The notes under the pieces: model-generated
Told to the model about the DNA's origin: nothing
What the model saw: only the letters and a program-made list of their open reading frames with translations
Database searches by the model: none
Source of the DNA: Shinisaurus crocodilurus
Taxonomy: Eukaryota > Chordata > Lepidosauria > Squamata > Shinisauridae
Reading direction: 5' to 3'
NCBI GenBank assembly: GCA_021292165.1
Contig: CM037878.1
Span: 234,823,546-234,887,545, forward strand
DNA: 64,000 nucleotides
Translations under genes and position numbers: made by a program
Shown here: one piece after another, positions 22,574 to 32,387 of the stretch
Position numbering within the stretch: the stretch's first letter is position 1
Layout: each line of letters begins with the position of its first letter

Positions 22574-22694
22574 TTCTAAATCAATACCAATAATTTCCAA
22601 TATTTCTTCAAAAACCATTCCCCAAAAATCCAATACATTTTTACAACTCCACCACATATAAGCATACGTACGCAGCTCCTGACAGCCTCTCCAA

Positions 22695-22925
22695 CAGTGT
22701 GGCGTAGTGGTGAGAGTGCTGGGCTGGGACTCGGGAGATCTGGGTTCTAGTCCCAGTTCGGCCATGAAACTCACTGGGTGACTCTGGGCCAGTCACTGCC
22801 CCTCAGCCTAACCTACCTCACAGGGTTGTTGTGAGGATAAAATGGAGAGGAGGAGAATTATGTAAGCCACCTTGGGTTCCTTGCAGAAAAAAAGGTGGGG
22901 TATAAATATAATTTTAAAAAAAATT
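22695..22925 (+). mobile_element. Sauria-type tRNA-derived SINE inside an L1
   Basis: The tRNA-like head 'gtgtggcgtagtggtgagagtgctgggctggga' holds the A box (tggcgtagtggtga) and the B box ggttctagtcc. The body includes 'cctcagcctaacctacctcacagggttgttgtgaggataaaatgg' and 'taagccaccttgggttccttgcag', with an A/T-rich tail to 22925. It is inserted between L1 positions 'cctctccaaca' and 'ttggagaac', which are contiguous in the L1 at 32.86 kb. Confidence 0.93.
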
Positions 22926-23279
22926 GGAGAACAATTATTATCTATTTTATTTAATCTCACCGGAGTCAGGTACCATCTCCAAATTAATTTTTAGAAATTC
23001 TCTTTTATCCTTATTGACATATTTTTCAATATTCACCTATCCCATATCTTATTCCACTCTTCTTTTGCTATTTCCTCCTCAAAATCTGTATCCCAAACTA
23101 TCTTAAGATTTTCTGCTTGCTCTTCTGATTTGTGAATCATTTTATATATCATCTTTGTAATACCTCTAGCTGATGCATTCCCTTCTATAAGTTCTCTAGA
23201 CATAACCAACTGCTCAAATGCAGTGAATTCTCTTTCATGCTCATGTCTCCTCTTCCATTTCTTTCCCCATTGAACTTAG

Positions 23280-24185
23280 CGTTTCTTTCCCCATTGGTTT
23301 AGCGTTTTATAAGCATGTTTCCAGAAATCCTTGCAGATGACCCTGAGACATGTGCCTGTAGGCATGGTGGAAGCCATTTATAATTTTCTAGACTATTTCA
23401 CCTTACAAGCGGCTTCCTTGCACTGAGGTGGGCATACAACATTTCTCGCTATTTTTTTATAAAAATGGTTAAATGGCTATCATTGGGAAATTGTAGGTAG
23501 TGGATTATAACCAGGTGCTCAATGGTATGCTGGATCTATAACCTAGCAGACAGGTCCACTTTCACAAATAAATCAATACTGCTCAGTCCCCATGGTCAGT
23601 GTTGCTATCTACTGTAGCTTTGTGCCAACCTTTTAAAGAAAAATAAAATGTTAATGTCCAAAGCATACAAATGCCCTGTGGGAACAACACCTATACTGAC
23701 AGATCAGACCATATCATAAGGAGTATAAATGTTCCCTTTATGTTTATAGTCTCTAAGAAATGTGCCTCAAGGAAAAACTAAATTAATGATTAATAGCACA
23801 CTTCACTTATAAAAGCTAGGTTCCAAATGTTCATCATTGATCAGGATGCGAAGCTGAGCAAGCGATTACAATATAGTAGCAGATAGATAGAGGTCAAGAT
23901 GACAGGTATATCTCCTTCCTTCCCCTCCCTCCAGCCCTTTTCAAAAGTGTGCTGGTGTTGTCAACTAGCCACTTCCTCTCTGGGCAACGGGGAAAGAGTT
24001 CATGCCTCCCTGGGTCATTTCACTGCTGGATGAGGCCAAGTCTTGCTCCATCCCTGCCCAGTTTTAGACCTGGAAAATGGGTGTGGACTGCCTAGACTGT
24101 CTAGTGTCTTGACAGGACACAGCCACCTTCGCCACAAACTGTGCACAGCCCAGAGAAGGGGTGGACACTTCCTCATGGTGCAGTA
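23280..24185. other. Unrecognised sequence, no gene
   Basis: No gene or clear repeat beyond the 5' edge of the truncated L1. Confidence 0.5.
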
Positions 24186-24252
24186 GGAATTCTAGGGAAC
24201 TTTAGGGAATTCTAGGGGATTTTAGGGAATTCTAGGGAATTTAGGGAATTTC
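24186..24252. repeat. Short minisatellite
   Basis: Imperfect tandem units of about 10 and 20 bp based on 'gggaattcta' and 'gggaactttag' or 'gggattttag'. Confidence 0.9.
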
Positions 24253-24413
24253 CTGTATTGGATGAAATTTGTTTATTTGTTTATAATATTTAATACTAAA
24301 TTTCTGTTAAAAACACTCCCAGTAGTATGAATGATCTTGTGTGTATCTGCGTACATGCACAAGCTCCTCTTGGAAGTTCAGTGTGAACAAGACTTTTATA
24401 TTTATACTTATAT

Positions 24414-24508
24414 TACACACACACAACACCCTCACCACCACCACCACCACCACCACCACCACAACCACCACCACAACCACCACACCACACCACACCACAC
24501 CACACCAT
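24414..24508. repeat. CA / CCA compound simple repeat
   Basis: A short (AC)n run is followed by a (CCA)n run and interspersed 'caccaca' units. The poly-threonine, poly-histidine and poly-valine frames through it are artefacts of the repeat. Confidence 0.95.
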
Positions 24509-24509
24509 G

Positions 24510-25000
24510 CAACTATAAAGGTGTTTTGTTTAGTTTTTTTTTCATTTGGATAATCATTGGGATTTCATTTTAAAATGTGAAACATTTGTTCCTCAAAATA
24601 ACATGTGCTGCTGAAACATGTGCTTTATTACTGGGAATTGTCATCCTGACCCCATGGGCCTCAGACCTTCTAGTGTGCAACAGAGGACTTATTCAGCGCC
24701 CTCCCATCCAGAGGAGACTGCCCTGCCATCGTCCTCTGGATCCCACTTTGCAGAAGTCTAAGACTGTAAAAGCAAGTGAAGCCCTTTAATACTCCAGTCA
24801 GCTTCTCCAGGAAGGGCAGAGCTGACCACACTACAGGTCTTGTCAGTCTATAGAAGGCTTTAGTTCACTTTAGGTCATTTCTGAGACAACATCTTCCCAT
24901 TGTCCTGGTAAGTGGGCTAGTAGCCAGCAAGACCCACTTGGAGCTATCCAACATCCTGTTTTCATCTGCTCTCTGCCTACAAGGGCTTCTCCCTAGACCC
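24510..25000. other. Unrecognised sequence, no gene
   Basis: No gene or recognisable repeat. Confidence 0.5.
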
Positions 25001-25002
25001 TG

Positions 25003-25290
25003 TGACTGGGTTTGCACGACATGCTAAACCTCAGCAGGTTAATCCCTACTGAGGTTTAGCATGTCATTAGACCCCCGTGGGCTGCTTTAGAAGCCAACCT
25101 GGTGTGGCTTCTAAGCCACCCTGTGAGGCCATGGCTTGTGGTAGGGTTACACTCACCCTAGCAGGTTTAGCATGTCATCTGAACCCAGACAACATGCCAA
25201 CCTATCCACAAGCCCAAAAGGCACAGAGCCCCATGGCCAAAGCAGCAAAGAAGGGCTGCTGCTCTGGCCACAGGGCTCTGCCAATGACAG
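25003..25290 (+). mobile_element. Foldback-type element, family G, copy 1
   Basis: 'gactgggtttgcacgacatgctaaacct' at about 25002 and its inverse at 25160-25190 ('ggtttagcatgtcatctgaacccagac') form inverted termini. Inside are a perfect 16-bp hairpin (gacatgctaaacctca, 25018-25033 against 25050-25065) and a second hairpin around 'ttagaagccaacctggtgtggcttctaa'. Downstream, 'aaaaggcacagagcc' and 'aaagaagggctgctgctctgg' match in reverse the family copy at 45096-46051. No target duplication was identified. Confidence 0.65.
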
Positions 25291-25860
25291 CCGGCCAAGT
25301 GCCCAAGTGGCACTTGGTCCAGCTGACATTGGGTCCCTGCGTATTCCTGCTGATGTTCTGCATCAACAGAACCACATGGGGAAGCCCCCAGGTCCACAGC
25401 CACCGTACGCCTCCCACCCCAAGCCCCACTCACTGCCGCTGTTGCCATCTGCCGCTGCCGTCCGCCAGCTCCACCAGAGTCTGCCAGCCACCCCCTTCCC
25501 AAGTGGGAAGAGGCTGTGCACCAGACTAGGCTGCTGCCACAGCATGCCATGGTGTTGGCGGCTGTGGCAGGGGTCTGGCACATGCATGCCAAACCCCCAT
25601 CACACCCGTGATGGCTGTCTCCCCTCCCCCTCCATCCCCCCTTCTCCTGCTGTGGTGTGGTGCCCATGGAGAAGGGGGGCTGGACAGCGGGAGCTGCTTC
25701 TCTCCAGCGCGGGTGCACCAAAGAGAGAGAGACCCAGTGCCCTCACAACACAACCATGAGACTCCCGAGAGTCCCGGCAACAGAGAGAATTAGCTCCCCA
25801 CCCAACGCAGGAGAAGTGAAAGTGAACAATGTACTTTTCTGGGAGTCCCCATAATGTTAT
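25290..25860. other. GC-rich segment with accidental long frames
   Basis: Several overlapping open frames (up to 195 codons on the plus strand and 184 on the minus strand) exist because the sequence is GC-rich and stop-poor. They show no domain, no splice-like structure and no conservation with the related element at 45 kb. It is probably the interior of the family G element rather than a gene. 'gcaccacaccacagcagg' type simple sequence is common in it. Confidence 0.5.
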
Positions 25861-27240
25861 AATGTGGAGAAATGTTTCACTGATATTCCATACCTGTCTA
25901 TATGGAAGGCATTGCTGCCCAAGGTATCAGATGTTCTGGGGGGGTTGCTGCCAAGCTGGACAGCTTCCCATTTTTGCTCACCTGGTCATTTGGCTCTGTT
26001 ATGAAATAATCAAAGTCATCTTAGCAGGAAGTCTAACCTTTAACCTTAAATCTTCTCTTTTCTCCCTAGGACTTCTCTAAAGAGAGCAACAAGCAGGGGA
26101 AGTTCTCATCTCTGACTTAGGGGTCGGAACTATTGGATGGGATTGATTAGATTAGACCTATAGTTGCTATTAGAGTTTCTATAAGAATTGAGAATATTTT
26201 CTAAAACAAACATTTTAGTTGGTTGAGTCAGATCGGCCTTTGAAATCTTTATAGTGAGGTAAGGGGAGAAGTCTGTACATGATGTGTCTATGAAGTCAGT
26301 CCTCCTTATAGCTCCTTTCTCCCCCACCCCCATATTGAAATACTTGTTGATCTTTTCAGGTGTTACTATGTCTGAATAATACAAATAATTCTTCTCCTTC
26401 TTCTTTTCTGAAACTTTGATAGTTCAGTGAGTACTTTTACTGAGCTGCTAAATTGTAGCTGACAAAGTTGTTCTCTAGGAAATATATGCTAAAGAGTGGT
26501 TACTCAGTCACAGAGCATATCTTGTTGCCATCAAAATTTTAAATGATGATGCAGTCCCATAGCTGGGAACAATGAGAAGAATACCTAAAGCACCAGCTGC
26601 TGGTTGCCTGTCAGTTCCACAGGGGCCAAGGAACATCTGGCTTCAACCTGTTGGCAGTACTTTACCCACTGGGATAGCTTCCATTAACATCAGTAGAGTC
26701 AAAATTTTACCCTTTAAAGGGGTGTGTGTGTATGCATACCCTGCGTGTGTGTGTGTGTGTGTAAATATAAATATATATATTTACAGAGCCAAGGATAACT
26801 GAATCTGCAGGAAGCTTTGTCATCAATTGTCAAGCTACTTCACATCTTTTCACAAAGAGAAAAGATGGTTTTCTTTGGTTTTCCATGAACAGTGGCATGT
26901 TTTTTTTAATATATATTTGTATTTCTATCAGTAAAAGTCACTCCCTCGACAATAGCTAATTAAGTTGTGTTTTTTTAAACATTATCTTATTGCATTATTG
27001 GACTATGGTAGTAATAGATTCAAGCCCAAATGACACACTATATGCAAACTCTTATACAGTTAGCCCAATGCTCTGTTTAGATGAGGAAAAGCTGGTTCCA
27101 TCAGTCAGTGTGATCATCAGGATGTGAGAAACAATGATGGGACTGAGCACTTCGACCCTTTCCATGCCCACTGGTTCCCCGATACATATCCCCCTCCAAG
27201 TGACTTCCCTTTCAGGTTTCCCCACTGAGCAGCATTTTCA
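25861..27240. other. Unrecognised sequence with (GT)n/(TA)n tracts
   Basis: No gene. It contains gt and ta simple repeats at about 26722-26782 ('gtgtgtgtgtgtgtgtgt' then 'aaatataaatatatata'). Confidence 0.5.
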
Positions 27241-27545
27241 ATGAGCATCCCAAACACAACCCTCTGCATGTCTACTCAGTAGTAAGCATCAGCATCATAT
27301 TTACAAGTAAGCAGGGCAAGCCTCTGTATGACTACTCAAAAGTAGGGACATGAAGGCTTGAAAACCATGGGGAAAACTGGGAAAAGGGTGGATGTTTTCC
27401 CCCAAATTTTCTAAATATCCTTGAGGTAAACGAGGAACAACATGTTTTTAAATTCCCCCATGTTTTCTACCATCACCCCCTGCAGGTCTTCACATATCTA
27501 CTCAGAAGTATTCAGGACATGCTTCTGCAGGACTAGGTCCAGAAG
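27240..27545. repeat. Decayed 'tctactcagaagtaag' type interspersed repeats
   Basis: Blocks at 27262-27340 ('cctctgcatgtctactcagtagtaagc', 'cctctgtatgactactcaaaagtag') and 27482-27540 ('cttcacatatctactcagaagtattcagg') match the 'gcaatcctatacatgtctactcagaagtaag' squamate repeat seen again at 49330 and 56305. The copies are old, with unclear ends. Confidence 0.45.
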
Positions 27546-27607
27546 GAAGTAGGACTGAATCTCTCAGCAGCTTCCTACCTTGGCCCCACCACCTCTGCCC
27601 CACAAGA

Positions 27608-27705
27608 AAAAGCTCTTATCCCTGATCAGCAGAGATAAGAAAATTTCCCTGCTAAACAATGAGAAAGGGAACCTTTTTCAGTGCTGATCAGAAATAAGAG
27701 CTTTT
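27608..27705. mobile_element. Short inverted-repeat element (MITE-like)
   Basis: The 23-bp left arm aaaagctcttatccctgatcagc (27608-27630) matches the reverse complement of 27683-27705 at 21 of 23 positions. The spacer is A/T-rich ('agagataagaaaatttccctgc'). The 'ctgatcagcagagataa' core is similar to the tctgatcagagata sequence flanking the L1 at 37.79 kb. No target duplication is evident. Confidence 0.6.
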
Positions 27706-27897
27706 CCCTCCATAGCAGAGGGAGTGTGACAAGGGGAAGAAGCTCCTGGGCAGGATGAGGGACCTTCACAGGGCTTACGAGGCCTGCAGGCTGGAGGTTC
27801 CCTATCCCAGTCTTAAGTCAAAGAGTCATGAGGGCTATAGCACCCTGGTACACATTCTGAGATGCTTACCTTCCTGTATAAGCTGTACTGGTGCAGG

Positions 27898-28043
27898 CAG
27901 TGCTTTTTTTCTGGAGAAAAAGGTACCGGAACTCTTGGATTACATTTCCTCGGGAGTAGATGGCGATTAAATTGTAATGCAATTAATAGAAGAAAAGGTG
28001 CTGGAACTCAGTTCCGGTGAGTTCCACCAGAAAAAAAGCCCTG
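27898..28043. mobile_element. hAT-type MITE with perfect 8-bp TSD
   Basis: The 146-bp element has inverted termini cagtgctttttttctgg and, on the right in reverse complement, cagggctttttttctgg (one mismatch). Perfect 8-bp duplications ggtgcagg flank it at 27890-27897 and 28044-28051. Internal sequence repeats the 'ggaactc' motif in both orientations. It is non-coding. Confidence 0.92.
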
Positions 28044-28054
28044 GGTGCAGGTAT

Positions 28055-28760
28055 CAGTGGACATCAGCACATTGGAACTTTTCAGCTGCCATAAGTAAGG
28101 GCTGGATCTTGCCCATGATATCCATGTCATTAAAGATGATTTGCAAAGAAGCCAACATACATAATCTGATAAGACCATCTCCATTTGCTCTGCGACCCAG
28201 GATTTAATGCTGAAAGAAATAAGTGAATCCATGAAATACTGTTTTAAGAGGAATAATTTCCCCATGATAACAAAGCAAAAAGGCAGAGAGATAAAGTAGA
28301 TATTGCAGCATATATGTCTGAAGGGTTTTATGCTTACTGACAATGCCCAGACACTAGATTTATTAGTTTAGCAGGCTACACTGTCTAGTGCAAAGAACAT
28401 CAAATATCTTGTGCTGTATTTGACATGGCTTCACAGCATCCCTGTTGTTGTTGTATTTTCTTTCTCTTTTTAAATATCCTGACTTAATGGATTTTTTAAA
28501 AAAGTTCTTTCTTTCTGCCTTCTCTGCTAAAGCAATCTGATTGTCCTGCTATGGGAACATACCTTTCTTCTTCTTTTTTTAATCAAAAAAGCCAATGGCC
28601 TTTGTTTTCTTTCTTATTTTTAATTTTGAAGGACATTGCTCCTATTAATGCTGCTTCTAAATGACTGACAGGTTCATTTCTGATGTTAGCACACACACAA
28701 AAGAGATATGACTCCAAGAAATTTGTTTCGGAATATGGGTTGCAGGGGGAAAAAAAATTA
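28055..28760. other. Unrecognised AT-rich sequence, no gene
   Basis: No gene or clear repeat. T-rich runs occur near 28440-28600. Confidence 0.5.
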
Positions 28761-28762
28761 TT

Positions 28763-28880
28763 GTATTCATTCATTCATTCATTCATTCATTCATTCCATT
28801 TATGAATCACCCTATAGCCGAAGCTCTCAAAGCATCATACATAATAAAAGCCAAAGTAATAAAACCAATGCTAAAACCAA
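28763..28880 (-). mobile_element. LINE/SINE 3'-tail fragment with (ATTC)n
   Basis: An (attc)8 run at 28764-28796 leads into 'catttatgaatcaccctatagccgaagctctcaaagcatcatacataataaaa'. This resembles an inverted L2-like LINE 3' end: compare 'aaatgtatgaatcacctttcatacataaagg' at 38960. It is too short for a firm family call. Confidence 0.5.
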
Positions 28881-28908
28881 CAATAACATGCATTAAAAGT
28901 ATTATTTT

Positions 28909-29356
28909 AAGGATGCAATCCTATTGATTGTGCCCTTGATGCATGTCTCCAAACTCAGAGACTTACAAGCATCCAGTGCAGAGTAGGAGGAATAGTGGAG
29001 GCGATCTCTGCCTCCTTGCTCCTCCCGCTCTGCATTTCAGCTAGAGGGCTGATTTTGGCTGTCTAGCTGTGGCACTTTAGAGGGGCAAGGAAGCTGGCTG
29101 GAGTGTGATCAGGATACCTCATATCCTGGTGGCCCCAGTCCCCTCCCCTTCCCCAGAACACCCCCTTTACCCCCTCTCTGGGGTTGATTTTCTGTCCTCT
29201 GACAGGCAGCTGGCACGGTTCTTTCTGTGCCAGCTATTGGGGGGGATCAGAGCGCAGATCCCCAGTTCCAAGGTCGGAACTCTGTCTCCAACCTTGGATA
29301 TGGGAATATGAAGTGTCCTATGCCCCCCTAGATGCTGTCTAGGGGGGCACAGGATC
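28909..29356 (+). mobile_element. Interspersed repeat family F, copy 2
   Basis: It aligns along its length with 8157-8604: 'gatgcaatcctattg' at the start, 'aactcagagacttacaagcatccagtgcagagtaggagg', 'agctagagggctgattttggct', 'ggcacggttctttctgtgccagct', 'ccaaggtcggaactctg', ending 'ggggggcacaggatca'. This is the least decayed of the three copies. The right end has a local inverted pair, 'gccccccta' and 'taggggggc'. Confidence 0.72.
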
Positions 29357-29359
29357 ACT

Positions 29360-31625
29360 CTCTAAAAGAAGTAACTAAAATCCAGCATTTAAAAGAGATA
29401 AATAACTGAGCAGCTAAAAACAGATGATTTTAAAATGCAGCATTACACATATTAAAATAAAGCAAGCAGCAGTTAAAATACTTTGAAAAGGCCTAGGAAA
29501 AGGGAGAGGATGTAAACAGACAGGAGTGCTGCAGACACAATGAATGGCATTTTCTTCAAAAGGTACTGCACAAAGAATAGCTGGAGCTTTCATCAGTTGC
29601 CATGTATACCACTTGAACTAAACCTAATGGGGCTACACGGATAGTAATGGCATGTTAATCACACAGAGAATCATTGATTACTGATGCTGTTTTGTATAGC
29701 TCGCGAGGCTGCATGCCTTTTGGATAACAAAACATGATACAAGCCCTATTCAGGTGACATGTCACATATAGTGGATGCATGGTGTGGAACTTGGATTGCA
29801 ACTGTGGCTGTGCCCCTAAAGCTCCTGAATTCCAGAACTTCTAAACACAGCCTATGCATCTAAAAGCATCTGTGCATAAGCTCTATACATGTGAACTTTA
29901 TCCTACAGTGCCAAACTGTTCAGAGGTTATATGAATGCATGGAGATCAAGCAAGATAAAGAGATAAGCCAAGATTTGATAGGATGCAATCAATTTAAATC
30001 TATTAAATATTTATATTTAATTATTGTAACAGCGCCAGATGCTGTACTTATGGGTTATGATAATGTTCTCCAAGCCTAGTCAAAATAATTAACATAGTGT
30101 AAATTATTACGCACTCAAATGCATCATCATTTCCCCAAACATGCGTTAATCTATTATGAAGAAAAACATGACATGTATCACCACTCATTTTTTAATGCCT
30201 AACCAAAATGAATTATTTGCCATCTTTATTCCATACTAGTAGAACACCTGTAATTTTGGTGGGCAGGGTTTGTGTCAAAGTAGGTCCTTAATCCTGCAGC
30301 TATTCCTGCTATTCCTGGGTGTATTTGTGTAATGTATCTCCACGTGCTCTGCTTTGCACACAGAAACCAATTGCAACCCTTCTCCATAGCATCCCTATTG
30401 ATAGAGACAGGACCAATGGGTTTTTTTTAAAACCACACTGTAACATTGTCCCCAGGTGTAGCAGCAACTTTTCTTTGTCCTTGCAAGAGTGAACAAAGGT
30501 ATGGGAGAATAATTAAGGAATAGCTTTGAATACAACACGGTGAAGATACACCACTCACGTCAGCAAAGTTGCTGACTACGCAGTAACCTCCCCTCCCCAG
30601 TGTCTGGGGTAAAGATAAGGTTTTGCTCCATCTCAGTTGCATCCCAGATTGTGGTCTGTGTACTTTGTTCCATAAATCTCAATACACGTCATGGAGCACT
30701 GAGCCAGCCCATATCTACATATTCCCCCCACCTGCATAGCCCCATCATAGTTTCTCTGGTATGATCTTAGAGTGTGATGCTGAAGTTCCCAGTGATGCTG
30801 GGAATGAAGTTTGCATTGATATCTGGACTGTGGATGGTCTTGATTGATTACTGATTCACATGACCATTAGGCTGCTGGAAAGCACCCTAGATATGAGTTA
30901 ATGGCAGTATGCTAAAAAATATAATGCTGTGTATGGTGACACGCACCTGCATGCACCTGGCTAAGCCACAAGGTTGTGTTATGTGAACTGGCTCTCAAAT
31001 GACATTTTCAGGATATTTTTCAACATATATAAAACACACACTCACACAATCCACTTAACAATAAGGTTGAGTAAAGTTCAGTGATTTTCAAGCATTTTTC
31101 CTGAGAAGACCTACAACACAAATGGAATTGTTTCTTGCTCTGGGACACTCATGTCAATTTCAGTTTTTGACCCAGAACTGAAACCTTATTAGGCTTTTTT
31201 CTCCATTTCCCCCAGCTGTCACCACCACTGACGGCCTAACAACGCACAGAAGACTCCTTTGGCTGGCTGGTTGGTTCTGACCAATCAACCTCTGCTTGCT
31301 TTCAGTGCCACTCCCATTGGACTAATGGAGATTGGCTTTATGGTTCCATACAGGATTGGAAGTGATCAGAGAGAACCATGCAGTCGTGTATCTCTCTCTA
31401 GGGATGCTTGGTTCCCATCTTGACCATTATGGGCATAAATAGTAACATGCAATATAAGATACATTACTCTGCTACAAAATGAATTCCATCCTTCATGCCA
31501 GTGAAGGAAACACAATGTGCCCAATATAGAGCCCAACGTTCATTCAGTGGTCATGAGTGCACAAAATATTTCATTCATTTGTATGTAAACCACTTAGAGA
31601 TTTTACTATATTACATGGTATATTA
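29360..31625. other. Unrecognised sequence; possible conserved core at 29960-30245
   Basis: No gene. Most is featureless unique sequence. The AT-rich section 29960-30245 has no repeat resemblance and is treated separately as a possible regulatory element. Confidence 0.5.
29960..30245. promoter_or_regulatory. Candidate conserved non-coding element
   Basis: This non-repetitive AT-rich stretch carries several homeodomain-type TAAT cores (for example 'tttaattattgtaac' at 30016 and 'caaaataattaacatag' near 30085) and 'aaatgcatcatcatttcc' at 30118. It lacks simple repeats. This composition is typical of developmental enhancers in gene deserts, but conservation cannot be assessed from one sequence. 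Confidence 0.25.
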
Positions 31626-31627
31626 CA

Positions 31628-31679
<52 letters not shown>
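31628..31679. repeat. (GAT)n microsatellite
   Basis: Seventeen uninterrupted gat units. On the minus strand this yields a poly-serine frame that is not a gene. Confidence 0.97.
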
Positions 31680-31680
<1 letters not shown>

Positions 31681-31906
31681 CATTTCAATGAAGAAAGCAA
31701 ACCCATGTGTTCTGGAATGGACACACGCAAACTTAGAGCTCCATGTATGCCTTAGAGCAGGGAGGGGGGCAACTTGTTTTGGTCTGGTGGCCAGATTGCC
31801 CCCTGGACCAAGCCTGGTGGGACAGATGGCATCAAGGGAGCGAGGCCCCACCCTAAGGGCCCACTCCCCTGACATCATTGGTGCTGCAGCACCCCCTTTT
31901 TTCTTC

Positions 31907-31944
31907 TGCAGAGAGAGACACAGAGCTCTGTGTCTCTCTCTGCA
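31907..31944. repeat. 38-bp perfect palindrome
   Basis: The two 19-bp halves tgcagagagagacacagag and its exact reverse complement meet at a gagctc centre without a loop. Confidence 0.97.
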
Positions 31945-32387
31945 TGGAAAGCGATTTGGCCGGTGCTTCTTGCAGGAACCAGCTTCTGCAAAACCCAGCC
32001 AAGTCAGACTGCACTCATCACAGCCAACCAGGACGCATGCAGTGCAAGAAGGGACTCACCTGGGGCTTGCAAGAGCTGGCTCCTGAAGCACCAGCCAAGT
32101 CAGCCTCCTTCTTCCCACACCACTCGCATCCCAATCAAGGCATGAGTGGCATGGGAAGGGGAATCCCCAACTTACAGGGTCTCCAATCTCTGATCGGAGA
32201 TAACAAAAGGAACACCATTTGTACCGCTTGCTATGAGGGTGAGTGGTAGAAAGGGGAATCCCTTTGTTATCTCTTTTTTTATTATTATTTTATTTTTTTT
32301 AACTTTTTAAACAATACAAAGAAAATAACACACACATATAACTAATATTGTGCTCCCATCACCATGGGACCAAATAATCCAATAACT

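Larger units (their letters stand above)
21900..23270 (-). pseudogene. L1 ORF2 C-terminal remnant
   Basis: Minus-strand pieces read LEVCPKLALLSITEKVAGP and NVKELIVNLLTVGRLMIAR (22112-22230). Beyond the hAT insertion comes CWRGCQELRTYAYMWWSC with KNVLDFWGMVFEEILEI (around 22590-22690). The L1 motif C-x3-C-x7-H-x4-C has lost its histidine (AYM instead of AHM in the copy at 32.8 kb). Frameshifts, stops and two insertions make it non-functional. Confidence 0.82.
21828..23275 (-). mobile_element. 5'-truncated L1 LINE 3' end, twice interrupted
   Basis: The plus strand begins with a T-rich tract at 21828-21850 (the poly(A) tail of the minus-strand L1). It then follows the L1 at 32272-33210 base for base with moderate divergence ('aaatcttgacatggtgtag', 'acaagtcaacatatcgtttaaagc', 'tcccacacttccttatacca'). 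A hAT element splits it at 22234-22573 and a Sauria SINE at 22695-22925. It ends near 23275 after a small local duplication of 'ttagcgtttctttccccattg'. All the coding sequence is ORF2 C-terminus. Confidence 0.88.

Noticed and set aside
24307..24573. Frames with poly-Val, poly-His or poly-Thr
   Set aside because: Direct translation of the CCA simple repeat.
25167..25759. Overlapping open frames of 184 and 195 codons on opposite strands
   Set aside because: They arise from GC-rich, stop-poor DNA inside a repeat. No domain, no signal peptide, no conservation with the related element at 45 kb.
31606..32249. Open frames of 90-132 codons near the (GAT)n tract
   Set aside because: They lie in a microsatellite and in DNA-transposon arms; no domain.
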